A DNA stretch of 64,000 nucleotides, taken from Snuella lapsa. Its GTDB lineage: Bacteria > Bacteroidota > Bacteroidia > Flavobacteriales > Flavobacteriaceae. A program made the translations under genes and the position numbers. The stretch lies in contig NZ_BAABCY010000032.1 of the NCBI RefSeq assembly GCF_039539345.1, forward strand, positions 1-64,000, written 5' to 3'. Under the pieces are notes generated by a model that made no database searches, had not been told where the DNA came from, and was given only the letters and a program-made list of their open reading frames with translations. Positions 10,120 through 19,222 of the stretch are shown in pieces (position 1 is the first letter of the stretch; every line of letters begins with the position of its first letter).

Positions 10120-12186
10120 TTATTTATCTGTTATCTGTTTATTTCTTTTTTCAAGTGCTCTTTTTATTTCATACAAACGCTTTTCTGTTAAAGTATACCG
10201 TAGCGTAAACACAATAGATACCATACATAAAAGCAAAGGCAAACCTATTTCTACAGCACGCATCATAAACAGGGTATAGGGTGCCTGCTTATCAAACAAC
10301 TTCATTTGCTCTTTTAATGCCTTAAGCTTTTTTTCAAGTTTATTAACTTCAGAGTTAATTTCTAAAGCTTCTAATTGTTCTTCTATGTCATTTAAGTTCT
10401 CTGACAATACTCTGTAATGTGCCTTACTCTTTTCTTTATGTTTTATGGCCTCTGCCTGTAAATGGAATAAAAGCAATGAAACATTACTCCTTACTTTTTC
10501 CAACCCTAACTCTAAGCGTAACATAAAGTTTCTGTGTATAACTTCTTTTAGTAAGTCTATATTAGTATTTGAATCCAGCTTTTGTAATGCTTGTTGTTCT
10601 TTATAAAGGTTTGATTTAATAAACTCTACTTTTAAACGGGTATCTTTAAGGCTCTCATATTTTTGTTGAAGTATTTGTGTTATTTGTTTACTTTCTTTCC
10701 CTGTGAGTTCTGATGATTTATTTTTTAAGTTTTTTAAATAATCTTTAGCCTCTTTATAGCCTTCATGGTTAACGCTTTTAGCTTCATTAAATAATTCGCT
10801 AAGTGGTAAGGTTTGATAATCTTTTTTACTTTCACTTTTATTTATAAGCTCATTTACTGCTCCTTTTAAGTCATCTGTTTTTGTAACCTGTGTTTCGTCA
10901 AATTGTGTAAATACAATCAATAAACCTGCTACAAAACTAGCCAAAGCAGTCCCCATTTTTATAAACCACCAAAAAATGGAATAATAGCTTCCTTCTGAAC
11001 GGCGTCCTGTTTTTAAGTCATCTTCATCACAGATATCACCCACCATAGATGAACCCAAGGTGAAGAAAAAAAGCATGCCTGAGGAAAGGAGTATAGTCGG
11101 AATAATAATAAGAAAAGGATAGTCTTGATTATAGCATACTATTTTTGATAGTTGTGCCAAACACATTAAACCAATGGCTATCAATAAAGTTTTACGCTTG
11201 CCTATTTTGGGACTTATCCAGTTTAGTGGAAATACCGCCAAAAGCCCGGCAACAGCCCAGATTGTACCATTGATACCCAATAAGGTTGAAGCTGCTTCTT
11301 TATCGCCTTCAAAAATATAGTATATGGGAATATAATACCCTAACAGGTTTACAAAATTAAAACCCATGGCCAGTGTAAAAATGATAATAACCAACCTTAA
11401 GAACGTCTTGTTTTTAAAGGTGTGCCTAACATCTTTCCAAAAAGCTGTTTTTTTTTGTTTTGATACTTTTTTAAACCCTGGTTCTTTTACAGTAAAAAAC
11501 CACCAAAAGGAAAGCGGAATTAAAATTATGGCAATTAACATAGAGACATATTTCATCCCATCCGCTTCGTTACCTCCTGTCCCTTTAAAATACTCCATAT
11601 TGGCTAAAGCAAACAACCAAGGGGTACTCATGGCAAACAAGTTGCCTAAAAAGCTTTTCGCGCTAAATAACCGTGTACGCTCATGGATATCGGTAGTCAT
11701 TTCCATACCTAAAGCACCATGAGGAATTTCAAAAACAGTACAAGCCGTAAAAAAAATAAGCAACCAAAACAGTATATAACATAACTGAAACCACTGAAAT
11801 GCTGATTCTGTTGGAAACAGGCTGTGTGCCCATTGCCCATCTGGAATCCACCACATTAACACAAAACTAATGGCCACTGCTATACCTCCTATCAATAGAA
11901 ATGGTCTTCGCCTGCCCCAACGGCTTCTAAAATTATCTGAATAGTGCCCCACAATGGGGTCTGAAACGGCATCCCATAAACGTGGAATAATCAAAATAAC
12001 ACCCAACCATAAAGCACTTAAGCCAAGGCTTATATTTCCAATTAAACCCATTAATTGCCCGGCAATATTGAAAAGTGCTATAGGAATAACACCTCCAAAA
12101 CCATACGCTAACAACTGCATAAATGGTACACGGTCTCCTTTCCCTAGAACTTTTTTCTTTGGTGTATTTTGAGTCTTCTCCATCAA
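10120..12186 (-). CDS. MFS transporter of the GPH (glycoside-pentoside-hexuronide) type with large coiled-coil insertion
   Basis: 688-residue inner-membrane transporter, probably importing sophoro-oligosaccharides from periplasm to cytoplasm. Residues about 20-430 contain eleven membrane segments and the GPH signatures, including DAVSDPIVGHYSDN-RSRWGRRRPF. A roughly 210-residue charged helical insertion (about 430-640) separates membrane segments 11 and 12; family members are normally about 450-500 residues. With the N-terminus inside, this loop would face the periplasm. The gene begins after a 310-bp structured gap containing a terminator-like hairpin and is followed 2 bp later by the GH94 phosphorylase, the usual partner for a phosphorolytic pathway. 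Confidence 0.88.
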   Translation of the reverse strand: MMEKTQNTPKKKVLGKGDRVPFMQLLAYGFGGVIPIALFNIAGQLMGLIGNISLGLSALWLGVILIIPRLWDAVSDPIVGHYSDNFRSRWGRRRPFLLIGGIAVAISFVLMWWIPDGQWAHSLFPTESAFQWFQLCYILFWLLIFFTACTVFEIPHGALGMEMTTDIHERTRLFSAKSFLGNLFAMSTPWLFALANMEYFKGTGGNEADGMKYVSMLIAIILIPLSFWWFFTVKEPGFKKVSKQKKTAFWKDVRHTFKNKTFLRLVIIIFTLAMGFNFVNLLGYYIPIYYIFEGDKEAASTLLGINGTIWAVAGLLAVFPLNWISPKIGKRKTLLIAIGLMCLAQLSKIVCYNQDYPFLIIIPTILLSSGMLFFFTLGSSMVGDICDEDDLKTGRRSEGSYYSIFWWFIKMGTALASFVAGLLIVFTQFDETQVTKTDDLKGAVNELINKSESKKDYQTLPLSELFNEAKSVNHEGYKEAKDYLKNLKNKSSELTGKESKQITQILQQKYESLKDTRLKVEFIKSNLYKEQQALQKLDSNTNIDLLKEVIHRNFMLRLELGLEKVRSNVSLLLFHLQAEAIKHKEKSKAHYRVLSENLNDIEEQLEALEINSEVNKLEKKLKALKEQMKLFDKQAPYTLFMMRAVEIGLPLLLCMVSIVFTLRYTLTEKRLYEIKRALEKRNKQITDK

Positions 12187-12208
12187 ATTTTATGTATTCT
12201 TTGGTTAT

Positions 12209-12240
12209 AAAATAAAAGGGAAGATTCAGGATATCTTCCC
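12209..12240 (-). terminator. Intrinsic terminator or attenuator between surface protein and transporter genes
   Basis: On the minus strand an 8-bp GGGAAGAT/ATCTTCCC stem with 7-nt loop is followed directly by a T-rich tract. It lies inside a same-strand gene run and only about 23 bp before the transporter start. It therefore probably lowers read-through from the surface-protein genes into the transporter, GH94 and distal genes. Confidence 0.7.
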
Positions 12241-12496
12241 CTTTCTTTAACTAATAATTATACTGAACCTGGAATCAGTATAAGCTTTATGTATAGTTGT
12301 TTTGGGTTGGTAAAAAAATCAATCTTGCTATTAACAATAATTAAAAACATATAGATTTTGTTAAGGTATTTTCAAGACATAAATTTCCAGACAGGTCAGG
12401 TATAAGAAAGGGGCTTATTTATCGTGATAGCCCCTTCTTACCTTCAACTAAAACTAACTAACCCAAATAAATTTTGTTTTTGATTTTCAAATTATT
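12241..12496 (-). promoter_or_regulatory. Structured intergenic region with two more inverted repeats
   Basis: The rest of the 310-bp gap after the surface-protein gene. It has a perfect 8-bp inverted repeat TATACTGA/TCAGTATA (12259-12282) and a longer hairpin with AGGGGCT/AGCCCCT core (12404-12439) shortly after the upstream gene's stop. The first could be an operator or an RNA hairpin; the second is a likely 3'-end hairpin. All other gaps in this gene run are below 70 bp, so this is the one place where expression of the run could be divided. Confidence 0.5.
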
Positions 12497-14725
12497 TTAT
12501 TGATTCATAATAGCCTGTATTTGTTCTAGGCTTAATGCTACATCAAAAAACTTAAGCTCGTCCAATTGGCTATGGTCTGAAAAGTGCCCCCATTCTGTAA
12601 ATCTCGGAGCTCCGGACATAATGGAAACAATATCACATCCAGTCCAGTCTATGCCATCAAAACCGGATTGATGTGCCAAACTACCATTGATGTATACAGA
12701 TGCTGCTGAAGACGATATTGTAATAGCCAAATGAACCCATTCTCCAGTTACTGGAATATCTGCATTTACCCCGCCGTCTATCCAGGTATCTCCTGTACCA
12801 TTTCCGGCATTCAGTTTAAACCGCTGTTCAGCATTATTGTCATCACTTACTTCTCGAAAAAATCTAAATCCGTTGGTTCTTAAATTTTGAACATCTGGAA
12901 AACCTCCATTTCCAGTGTCTTCCGGACCAATAACCAAGATTGCTGCCCTATCCGGTGCACTGTTTAATTTGTACCACATAGTGGCACTAAACTCTGCTGA
13001 TGTTAACCCTGTTATAGGGAAGGTTAAATATGAGTCTGCCGCACCTTCGTAAGCATCAATACCAGAAGCTCCACTACCTGCAAACCCAGGTGTACCAACT
13101 ATAGTGGCATCGGCAGTACTTACTGCATCTGTATAATTCCCTTCAAAAGGCATATAAAATGTTGCTGGTGGAATTATTACTGTCTCTGTAAATTTTATGT
13201 CATCAACATAATACACATCTGTAGAGGTGCCGTCTGTTTGACCACCATTGAAAAATAATACTATTTTTTGATGATTTTCGGCTACTTGTGAACTAAAATT
13301 AAATGTATATTCTTTCCATTCGCCAACCGTATCGATATCTCCCCAAATTTCCGCCGGTGCTGATGTGCCTCCTTCTAATTTTGCTAATATTGGTACTGTT
13401 TTACTAGAGTGAATTTTAATATTCAACTGATTCTTTGTTGATAGGTCTATTGGTGTTCCAAAATCGAACAGTAAATGATCCCAGGCATCAGTACCATTAT
13501 CGGTAATTTCTAATACCGCTGCACTTGTATTTATGCCCGAACTATTGGGATTATCTACTATTGATGCTCCTACATTCCCAGCAACGTTTTGGTTTTGCTG
13601 ACAATCAAAATCGTTTATTATATCCAAATTTGGCATTACGCCATTACAGGCGTCTTCCAAGAATTTTATGTCGTCTACATAATATATATCTTCTGTTGTT
13701 CCATTGGTTTGTCCCGCATTGAAAAAGAATAATATCTTGGTATTGCCATTGCCAACTGCACTCGCAAAGTTAAAGGTGTATTCTACCCATTCATTAAGCA
13801 CTTCAATATTTGCCCATATCTCGGAAGCTGTTCCGCCCTCTAATTTAGCTAATAATGGCACAGCATTACTGGAGTGAACTTTGATGCTTAGCACATTTTT
13901 CACGGATAGGTCTATTTCTTCGCCTAAATCTATATATAGGTTATCCCATGCGTTAGTACCGTCATCTATATATTTCCCAACAAAATCACTTGTATTTATT
14001 CCACTCATTTCTGGGTTTAGAATACGGGTTGCCGTAGGTTCGGTAACTTCATCTGGGTTTCCTATAAAATAGTTTTGCTGGCAATCAAAATCATTTAAAA
14101 CACTTAAATCTTCTGATACACTTTTACATGGATTAATAGCGGTATCCCAAAATAAATCATCAATATAATAGACATCTGTTCCGTCTGTTTCTACTCCAGC
14201 ATTAAAGAACAATATCATTTTTGAATGATCTTCTAGAATCTGATTGCTAAAATCGAATGTATATTCTGTCCAGCTGTTATGCACATCTGGTGAGGCATTC
14301 ATAACAGCATCTATCTCGATTGGATTGGAAGTTCCTCCCTCTAATTTGATTTTTAAAACGCCTCTTATTTCAGATTTTACTTTAATCTTAAAAACGGCAT
14401 GTGATGTAAAGTCTATTGGAGCACCATAATCTATTAATATATTATCCCATGCGCCTATACCATCGGTGTATTTTCCAACAAACCTGCTCTTGTTAATTTG
14501 AATTTCAAATGGATTTCTAATAGTCTCTACACCATCTAAGTCAACATTTGCCTGACATTCAAAATCATTTAGAATATTAGGGTTTGCTACTGCATTAGAC
14601 TCTTCACATGGTACATATGCTATGGTTTCGAACTGCTTTAAGTCATCATCTGTACAAGATAAATTAACCATAAACAGTATAACAAATATAGCCTGTATGC
14701 TTTTGTTTAATTTAGTCGTTTTCAT
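12497..14725 (-). CDS. Surface glycan-binding-type lipoprotein: three beta-sandwich repeats plus LamG-like domain
   Basis: 742 residues. A lipoprotein signal ends at LSC (Cys24), followed by T-D-D-D, an acidic sequence like the surface-export signal of Bacteroidota lipoproteins. Three tandem repeats (about 51-200, 209-365 and 370-520) each show ND-F-C at the start, AWDN/AWDH, LEGGT, a W-EYTFNF segment, LFFNAG and VYYVDDI. A concanavalin/LamG-like domain follows (about 530-742). No catalytic signature is visible. The position downstream of SusCD and the enzymes is that of a surface glycan-binding protein. The same repeat occurs in the next gene upstream and twice in the protein at 25642, so it is probably the locus's own carbohydrate-binding module. 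Confidence 0.8.
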   Translation of the reverse strand: MKTTKLNKSIQAIFVILFMVNLSCTDDDLKQFETIAYVPCEESNAVANPNILNDFECQANVDLDGVETIRNPFEIQINKSRFVGKYTDGIGAWDNILIDYGAPIDFTSHAVFKIKVKSEIRGVLKIKLEGGTSNPIEIDAVMNASPDVHNSWTEYTFDFSNQILEDHSKMILFFNAGVETDGTDVYYIDDLFWDTAINPCKSVSEDLSVLNDFDCQQNYFIGNPDEVTEPTATRILNPEMSGINTSDFVGKYIDDGTNAWDNLYIDLGEEIDLSVKNVLSIKVHSSNAVPLLAKLEGGTASEIWANIEVLNEWVEYTFNFASAVGNGNTKILFFFNAGQTNGTTEDIYYVDDIKFLEDACNGVMPNLDIINDFDCQQNQNVAGNVGASIVDNPNSSGINTSAAVLEITDNGTDAWDHLLFDFGTPIDLSTKNQLNIKIHSSKTVPILAKLEGGTSAPAEIWGDIDTVGEWKEYTFNFSSQVAENHQKIVLFFNGGQTDGTSTDVYYVDDIKFTETVIIPPATFYMPFEGNYTDAVSTADATIVGTPGFAGSGASGIDAYEGAADSYLTFPITGLTSAEFSATMWYKLNSAPDRAAILVIGPEDTGNGGFPDVQNLRTNGFRFFREVSDDNNAEQRFKLNAGNGTGDTWIDGGVNADIPVTGEWVHLAITISSSAASVYINGSLAHQSGFDGIDWTGCDIVSIMSGAPRFTEWGHFSDHSQLDELKFFDVALSLEQIQAIMNQ

Positions 14726-14743
14726 AGTTACTTTTAAATTATG

Positions 14744-15538
14744 TTATTGTTTTAATACTTTAACTGCACTTTGTTTATCTCCTGACTTTATTCTAAAAAA
14801 GTAAAGCCCTGGTTTTAAATTAGATATGTCAATTGTCTTTAAAGACGATTCAAGCTTTTCTTTCAATACTACTTTGCCAGTAACCTCCATTATTTCATAC
14901 GAGTCAATTATTTCTTTTGAATCTATATTAATTATATCTTGAGTTGGATTTGGATAAACTCTAATGTTAGCGTTTATAGCCTCTTCTTCTATTGACAAAA
15001 CATTAGACGTCCATTGAATGTCATCAATGTGATAAACATCTGCAGGTGTACCACCAGTTTGTCCTCCATTAATAAATAATACAAGTTTAGTATTAGCATC
15101 TCCTCCTGTTGAATTATTACTATATGCGCTGAAGTCATATACAAATTCTATCCAAGTATTTACAGGGCCTATATCTGTACTGAAAGGCGACCAAATCTCA
15201 TGAACAGACCCTGTTCCACCTTCAATTTTTGCTAAAATTTGTATAGAAGTTGGTGTATACAGTTTAACCTTTAAAATATTGTTGGTGGTTAAATCTATAG
15301 CTGTTCCATAATCAAAGATTAATGCATCCCAACCATTTGTACCATCATCAGTATATTCTCCTACATTGGCGCTTGTGTTAATACCAGAACTATTTGGATT
15401 TGTAACTGTAGTTAGGTTGCCCGGATAAGATCCATGTGAGGGGCCAGAACATTCAAAGTCTGTTATTACCGGGTCTATACACTGTGCAAATGCATTGTAT
15501 GTTATAAATACTAATAATATGAGTAATTGTTTTTTCAT
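14744..15538 (-). CDS. Secreted T9SS protein with one glycan-binding-type beta-sandwich domain
   Basis: 264 residues: signal peptide (ending NAFA-Q), one copy of the beta-sandwich domain of the neighbouring lipoprotein (about 24-175, with ITDFEC, GWDALIFDYG, KIEGGT, W-IEFVYDF, LVLFINGG and VYHIDDI), and a T9SS type A sorting domain (about 190-264, starting VYPNPTQDI). It is essentially a one-domain, T9SS-exported version of the three-repeat lipoprotein 18 bp downstream. Probably a cell-surface or released binding protein for the glucan. No enzyme motif is visible. Confidence 0.78.
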   Translation of the reverse strand: MKKQLLILLVFITYNAFAQCIDPVITDFECSGPSHGSYPGNLTTVTNPNSSGINTSANVGEYTDDGTNGWDALIFDYGTAIDLTTNNILKVKLYTPTSIQILAKIEGGTGSVHEIWSPFSTDIGPVNTWIEFVYDFSAYSNNSTGGDANTKLVLFINGGQTGGTPADVYHIDDIQWTSNVLSIEEEAINANIRVYPNPTQDIINIDSKEIIDSYEIMEVTGKVVLKEKLESSLKTIDISNLKPGLYFFRIKSGDKQSAVKVLKQ

Positions 15539-15573
15539 TCTTTTTAGTTTTAAGAGTTATTAAATAGTTTTAA

Positions 15574-17805
15574 TTATTTTTTTAAATGAAATTTATTGGT
15601 GAATTCATGGTTTGAACTCCCTGCTATAAAAAGTTCATACTCGCCTTCTTCATTTATATATTCTGATTTGTTATTGTAGAATTTCAAATCGTCTGTTGTT
15701 ATTTCAAACTCCACCATTTTACTTTCTCCTTTCTTGAGGTATATCTTTTTAAAACCTTTTAGTTCTTTTACAGGTCTGGTAATGCTCCCCACAAGGTCTC
15801 TTACATATAATTGAACCACTTCTTCGCCATCATAATCGCCAGTATTGGTTACCGTTACTGAAGCTGTAATGGGTGTGGTTGAGGTAAGTATGTCTGAACT
15901 AAGTTTTGCATCGCTGTACTCAAATGTGGTATAACTTAATCCATAACCAAAAGAATACAATGGACTATTATCTACATCTAAATATTTTGAAGCATATTCT
16001 AAATTTGGGTTCTGTGCAGAAAGTGGTCTACCCGTGTTCTTTTGATTGTAAAAAATTGGTATTTGCCCTACGTTTCTAGGAAATGATACTGTTAATTTCC
16101 CAGAAGGGTTGTATGCACCAAAAAGCACTTCGGTAATAGCATGCCCTCCGCTTGTTCCTGAATGCCAAGTTTCTAAAATAGCATGTACATTTTCATCTTC
16201 CCAAGAAAAGTCTAAAGGCCTTCCATTAAAGAGTACTAAAACTATCGGTTTTCCTATTGCTTTTATTGTAGCAATTAATTCTTGCTGCAGTCCAGGTAAT
16301 TTAATATTAGTTCTACTGGCTGCCTCGCCACTCATATCTTCGGACTCTCCCATAACCATAACTACCACATCAGACCGTTTAGCTATTCCTATGGCTTCTT
16401 TAAAACCATCTTTATTTCCTCCTGAAATCTCACAGCCTTTTGCATATTTAAAGTTTACCTTTTTAGCTTCAAATCCTTCCTTAACACTCACTGCTTGTCC
16501 ATCTCTATGCCCGTGAGCTCCCCAAGTCCCAACAATATCATGTTCATCGTCTGCTAATGGTCCTATGAGTGCTATTTTTTGAGTTGTTTTTAAGGGAAGT
16601 ACATTATTTTTATTCTTCAACAATACCACAGATTTCATTGCAGCATCTTTGGCAACCTCTAAATGTTCTTGGGAAAGCACCAGTGTTTTCTCCCTGTTTT
16701 CGTCACAATATTTGTAAGGGTCGTCAAACAGTCCCAATTGAAACTTCATTCTTAATATGCCCCTTACGGCTTCATCTAAACGTTCTATATCTATTTTTTC
16801 CTCCCCTATGGACTGCATCATATAATTTTTATAGACACCACCCTGCATATCCATATCCGCTCCAGCATTCATAGCCAACTCTCCTGCATGCTTTAAATCT
16901 TTGGCATAGCCATGAGCTATCATTTCATTAATTGATGTGTAGTCAGTAACTACAAACCCATTAAACCCCCATTCTTTCTTTAAAATATCATTTAAGAGGT
17001 ATTTATTACCTGTGGCCGGCACTCCATTTAACTCATTAAAAGCCGTCATAAAGGTGGCCACACCTTCATCTAAAGCTGCTTTAAAAGGCGGCAAATGGGT
17101 ATTTCGCAATCGTATTTCAGACATGTCTACTGTATGGTAATCGCGCCCAGCCTGAACAGCTCCATAGCCTGCAAAATGTTTGGCACATGCCAAAATGGTA
17201 TTATCATCACTTAAATTACCTTGAAACCCACGAACTCTAGCCCTGGCAATAAGGCTTGCGAGGTACACATCTTCGCCTGCGCCTTCTGCTATACGCCCCC
17301 ACCTAGGGTCTCTTGAAATGTCGACCATAGGCGCAAAAGTCCAATGTAATCCAACTGCACTGGCTTCTATAGCAGCTATGCGCGCCGTTTTCTCCATCAA
17401 TTCCAGATCCCAGCTACAAGATTCTCCCAATGGAATAGGAAATATAGTTTTATAACCATGAATTACATCAAATCCAAATAGTAATGGTATGCCTAACCGC
17501 GTTTCTTCTACAGCTATTCTTTGAAGCTTTCTTGTAAATGCTACGCCTGTTCCATTAAAAATAGCACCTACCTGACCGTTTCTTATGTAATTTAAATAGT
17601 CTTTATCTAAAACAGGACCTGTAATATCCGTTTCACTTGAGTACATTACGGTTTGTCCTATTTTTTCTTCCAAAGTCATTTTAGACATTAAAGTATCTAT
17701 CTTTTTCTCTATGTCTACCTGAACCCATACTGGTTTCTTTATCTCGTCCTTGCAGTTCATTAAAAATATTATTAGTACTATGTATATGCTTATTCTGGCT
17801 GCCAT
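15574..17805 (-). CDS. GH3 beta-glucosidase, lipoprotein
   Basis: 743-residue family 3 glycoside hydrolase that should release glucose from the non-reducing end of beta-glucan oligosaccharides, here probably sophorose-type. The N-terminal TIM barrel contains LLFGFDVIHGY, the K-H-F motif in CAKHFAGYG, and the nucleophile Asp288 in FVVTDYTS. The second alpha/beta domain contains VMGESEDMSGEAASR, and a fibronectin III-like C-terminal domain follows. The signal ends at LMNC (Cys18) followed by K-D-E, which matches the K-(D/E)2 surface-lipoprotein export signal known from Capnocytophaga, so the enzyme may sit on the outer surface. Placed between the GH144 and surface-protein genes with short gaps. 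Confidence 0.9.
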   Translation of the reverse strand: MAARISIYIVLIIFLMNCKDEIKKPVWVQVDIEKKIDTLMSKMTLEEKIGQTVMYSSETDITGPVLDKDYLNYIRNGQVGAIFNGTGVAFTRKLQRIAVEETRLGIPLLFGFDVIHGYKTIFPIPLGESCSWDLELMEKTARIAAIEASAVGLHWTFAPMVDISRDPRWGRIAEGAGEDVYLASLIARARVRGFQGNLSDDNTILACAKHFAGYGAVQAGRDYHTVDMSEIRLRNTHLPPFKAALDEGVATFMTAFNELNGVPATGNKYLLNDILKKEWGFNGFVVTDYTSINEMIAHGYAKDLKHAGELAMNAGADMDMQGGVYKNYMMQSIGEEKIDIERLDEAVRGILRMKFQLGLFDDPYKYCDENREKTLVLSQEHLEVAKDAAMKSVVLLKNKNNVLPLKTTQKIALIGPLADDEHDIVGTWGAHGHRDGQAVSVKEGFEAKKVNFKYAKGCEISGGNKDGFKEAIGIAKRSDVVVMVMGESEDMSGEAASRTNIKLPGLQQELIATIKAIGKPIVLVLFNGRPLDFSWEDENVHAILETWHSGTSGGHAITEVLFGAYNPSGKLTVSFPRNVGQIPIFYNQKNTGRPLSAQNPNLEYASKYLDVDNSPLYSFGYGLSYTTFEYSDAKLSSDILTSTTPITASVTVTNTGDYDGEEVVQLYVRDLVGSITRPVKELKGFKKIYLKKGESKMVEFEITTDDLKFYNNKSEYINEEGEYELFIAGSSNHEFTNKFHLKK

Positions 17806-17823
17806 TTATTAATCTTTTCTTGT

Positions 17824-19203
17824 TTATAAAAAGGGACTTGAAAACCCTAATTTTTTCAATCCTTTTTTAACTTCTTCGTCTTGCATGAAAAGTGTCCACA
17901 AAAGACCTGTTCTATAATTCTCTATCATGGCTATGATAGGTCCCTGATCTATGGCTATATATCCATCTGAAACCCAATTATGGTGTTCTGAAAAGGCATC
18001 GTAAAAACCATAATCTCCCCAAAGTTTTTCTTTTAAATTATTATAGAAATACCGTAAGGCTTTACCAGATGCTTCGGGTGTATAAGGGTACGATGATAGT
18101 GCTGCTGTAGGGGTTATAATACCTAAATCGTTTGTAGGGCTATGCGCTGAATACCCTTTATGGTTATCACTAGCTGTTAGCCCCCAGCACTTATCACTAT
18201 AGCCTTTATAGCCCTTAGGGTTATCTTTACAATATTCATAGTTAATGAGCGAATGATTTCTATTTTGTTTAAAGTAATCATCTACATACTGGTCTTTTAA
18301 CCCTTTTGGATTCAACCCTATAAAAGAATAGTGCGATAGGAATAACGGTCCTCCATAATCTTCTCCCAAGGGCAATTTATGGCTGTAATAGCTTTTATCG
18401 TTTTTCATTTGGGCATTTCTTGCCCATCCATTATGGTATGTTTCTCTATCTATTGCGTGTGTGGGCGATGCTGCTGCCAATACATACACAACCAAAGCCT
18501 CGTTCCAACCACTAACTTTCAGGTTAATACCAAAACTATGCTTTGGAGACCAATGCCAAGTGATAGCTTTTTCGCCTCGGGTATACCAATCCCACTCCAC
18601 AGCTTCCCAAAGTTTGGTAATACGGTCCCTAATATCTTTTTCATTGATATTGTTACCATTAAAGTATTGTCTGTTTATAAGCAGTCCTTGCATTAAAAAT
18701 GCTGTTTCCACAATATCGCCTCCGTCATCTAAATCACTAAAGTGACGTGTTTGTGCCGTATCTCCAAAGTACCAGTGCGAGAATGCACCATGGTAGGTTT
18801 CTGCTCTTTCAAGAAACCCTAATATTTTCTGCAAGTGATGTAAGGCTTGGGTTCTAGTTATCCACCTCCTTTCAACCGCTATAGGCAAACAAGCAATACC
18901 AAACCCCGACCCTCCTGAAGTTACAATATTTAAAGATTCTCCTTCAAAGGCATCTTTTTGCGAGCGTTCTCGTGCCATACCGCTATTGGGTTCTGCAAAG
19001 TCCCAGAAATACTTAAAGGTTTGTTTTTGAACCCTATCTAATAACGCTTCATGAGAAAGATTTCCAATCTCATTGTTAACTAGATATCCTGTTTGTAGAC
19101 CTTTTGAATTTTTACAGTTGTATAGAACCAATACCATACAGCATCCAATTACATTTAACATATTGGATCTTAACAACTGTATGGTATTGACTCTACTTTT
19201 CAT
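17824..19203 (-). CDS. GH144-family endo-beta-1,2-glucanase, lipoprotein (paralogue B)
   Basis: 459 residues. A single (alpha/alpha)6 glycoamylase-like domain (PF10091 type, CAZy GH144) with the family segments QKTFKYFWDFAEPNSGMARE, GGSGFGIA, GDIVETAFLMQGLL, WEAVEWDWY, a W-N-EAL segment, and IAIDQGPI-MIENYRTGLLW near the C-terminus. Lipobox at YNC (near residue 30) without acidic residues after it, suggesting a periplasmic location. Characterised GH144 members cut beta-1,2-glucan internally to sophorose-size products. It is a close paralogue of the next gene upstream, 19 bp away. A first Met 14 codons downstream is a possible alternative start. Confidence 0.9.
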   Translation of the reverse strand: MKSRVNTIQLLRSNMLNVIGCCMVLVLYNCKNSKGLQTGYLVNNEIGNLSHEALLDRVQKQTFKYFWDFAEPNSGMARERSQKDAFEGESLNIVTSGGSGFGIACLPIAVERRWITRTQALHHLQKILGFLERAETYHGAFSHWYFGDTAQTRHFSDLDDGGDIVETAFLMQGLLINRQYFNGNNINEKDIRDRITKLWEAVEWDWYTRGEKAITWHWSPKHSFGINLKVSGWNEALVVYVLAAASPTHAIDRETYHNGWARNAQMKNDKSYYSHKLPLGEDYGGPLFLSHYSFIGLNPKGLKDQYVDDYFKQNRNHSLINYEYCKDNPKGYKGYSDKCWGLTASDNHKGYSAHSPTNDLGIITPTAALSSYPYTPEASGKALRYFYNNLKEKLWGDYGFYDAFSEHHNWVSDGYIAIDQGPIIAMIENYRTGLLWTLFMQDEEVKKGLKKLGFSSPFL

Positions 19204-19222
19204 TGCTACTTAATAATTAATT

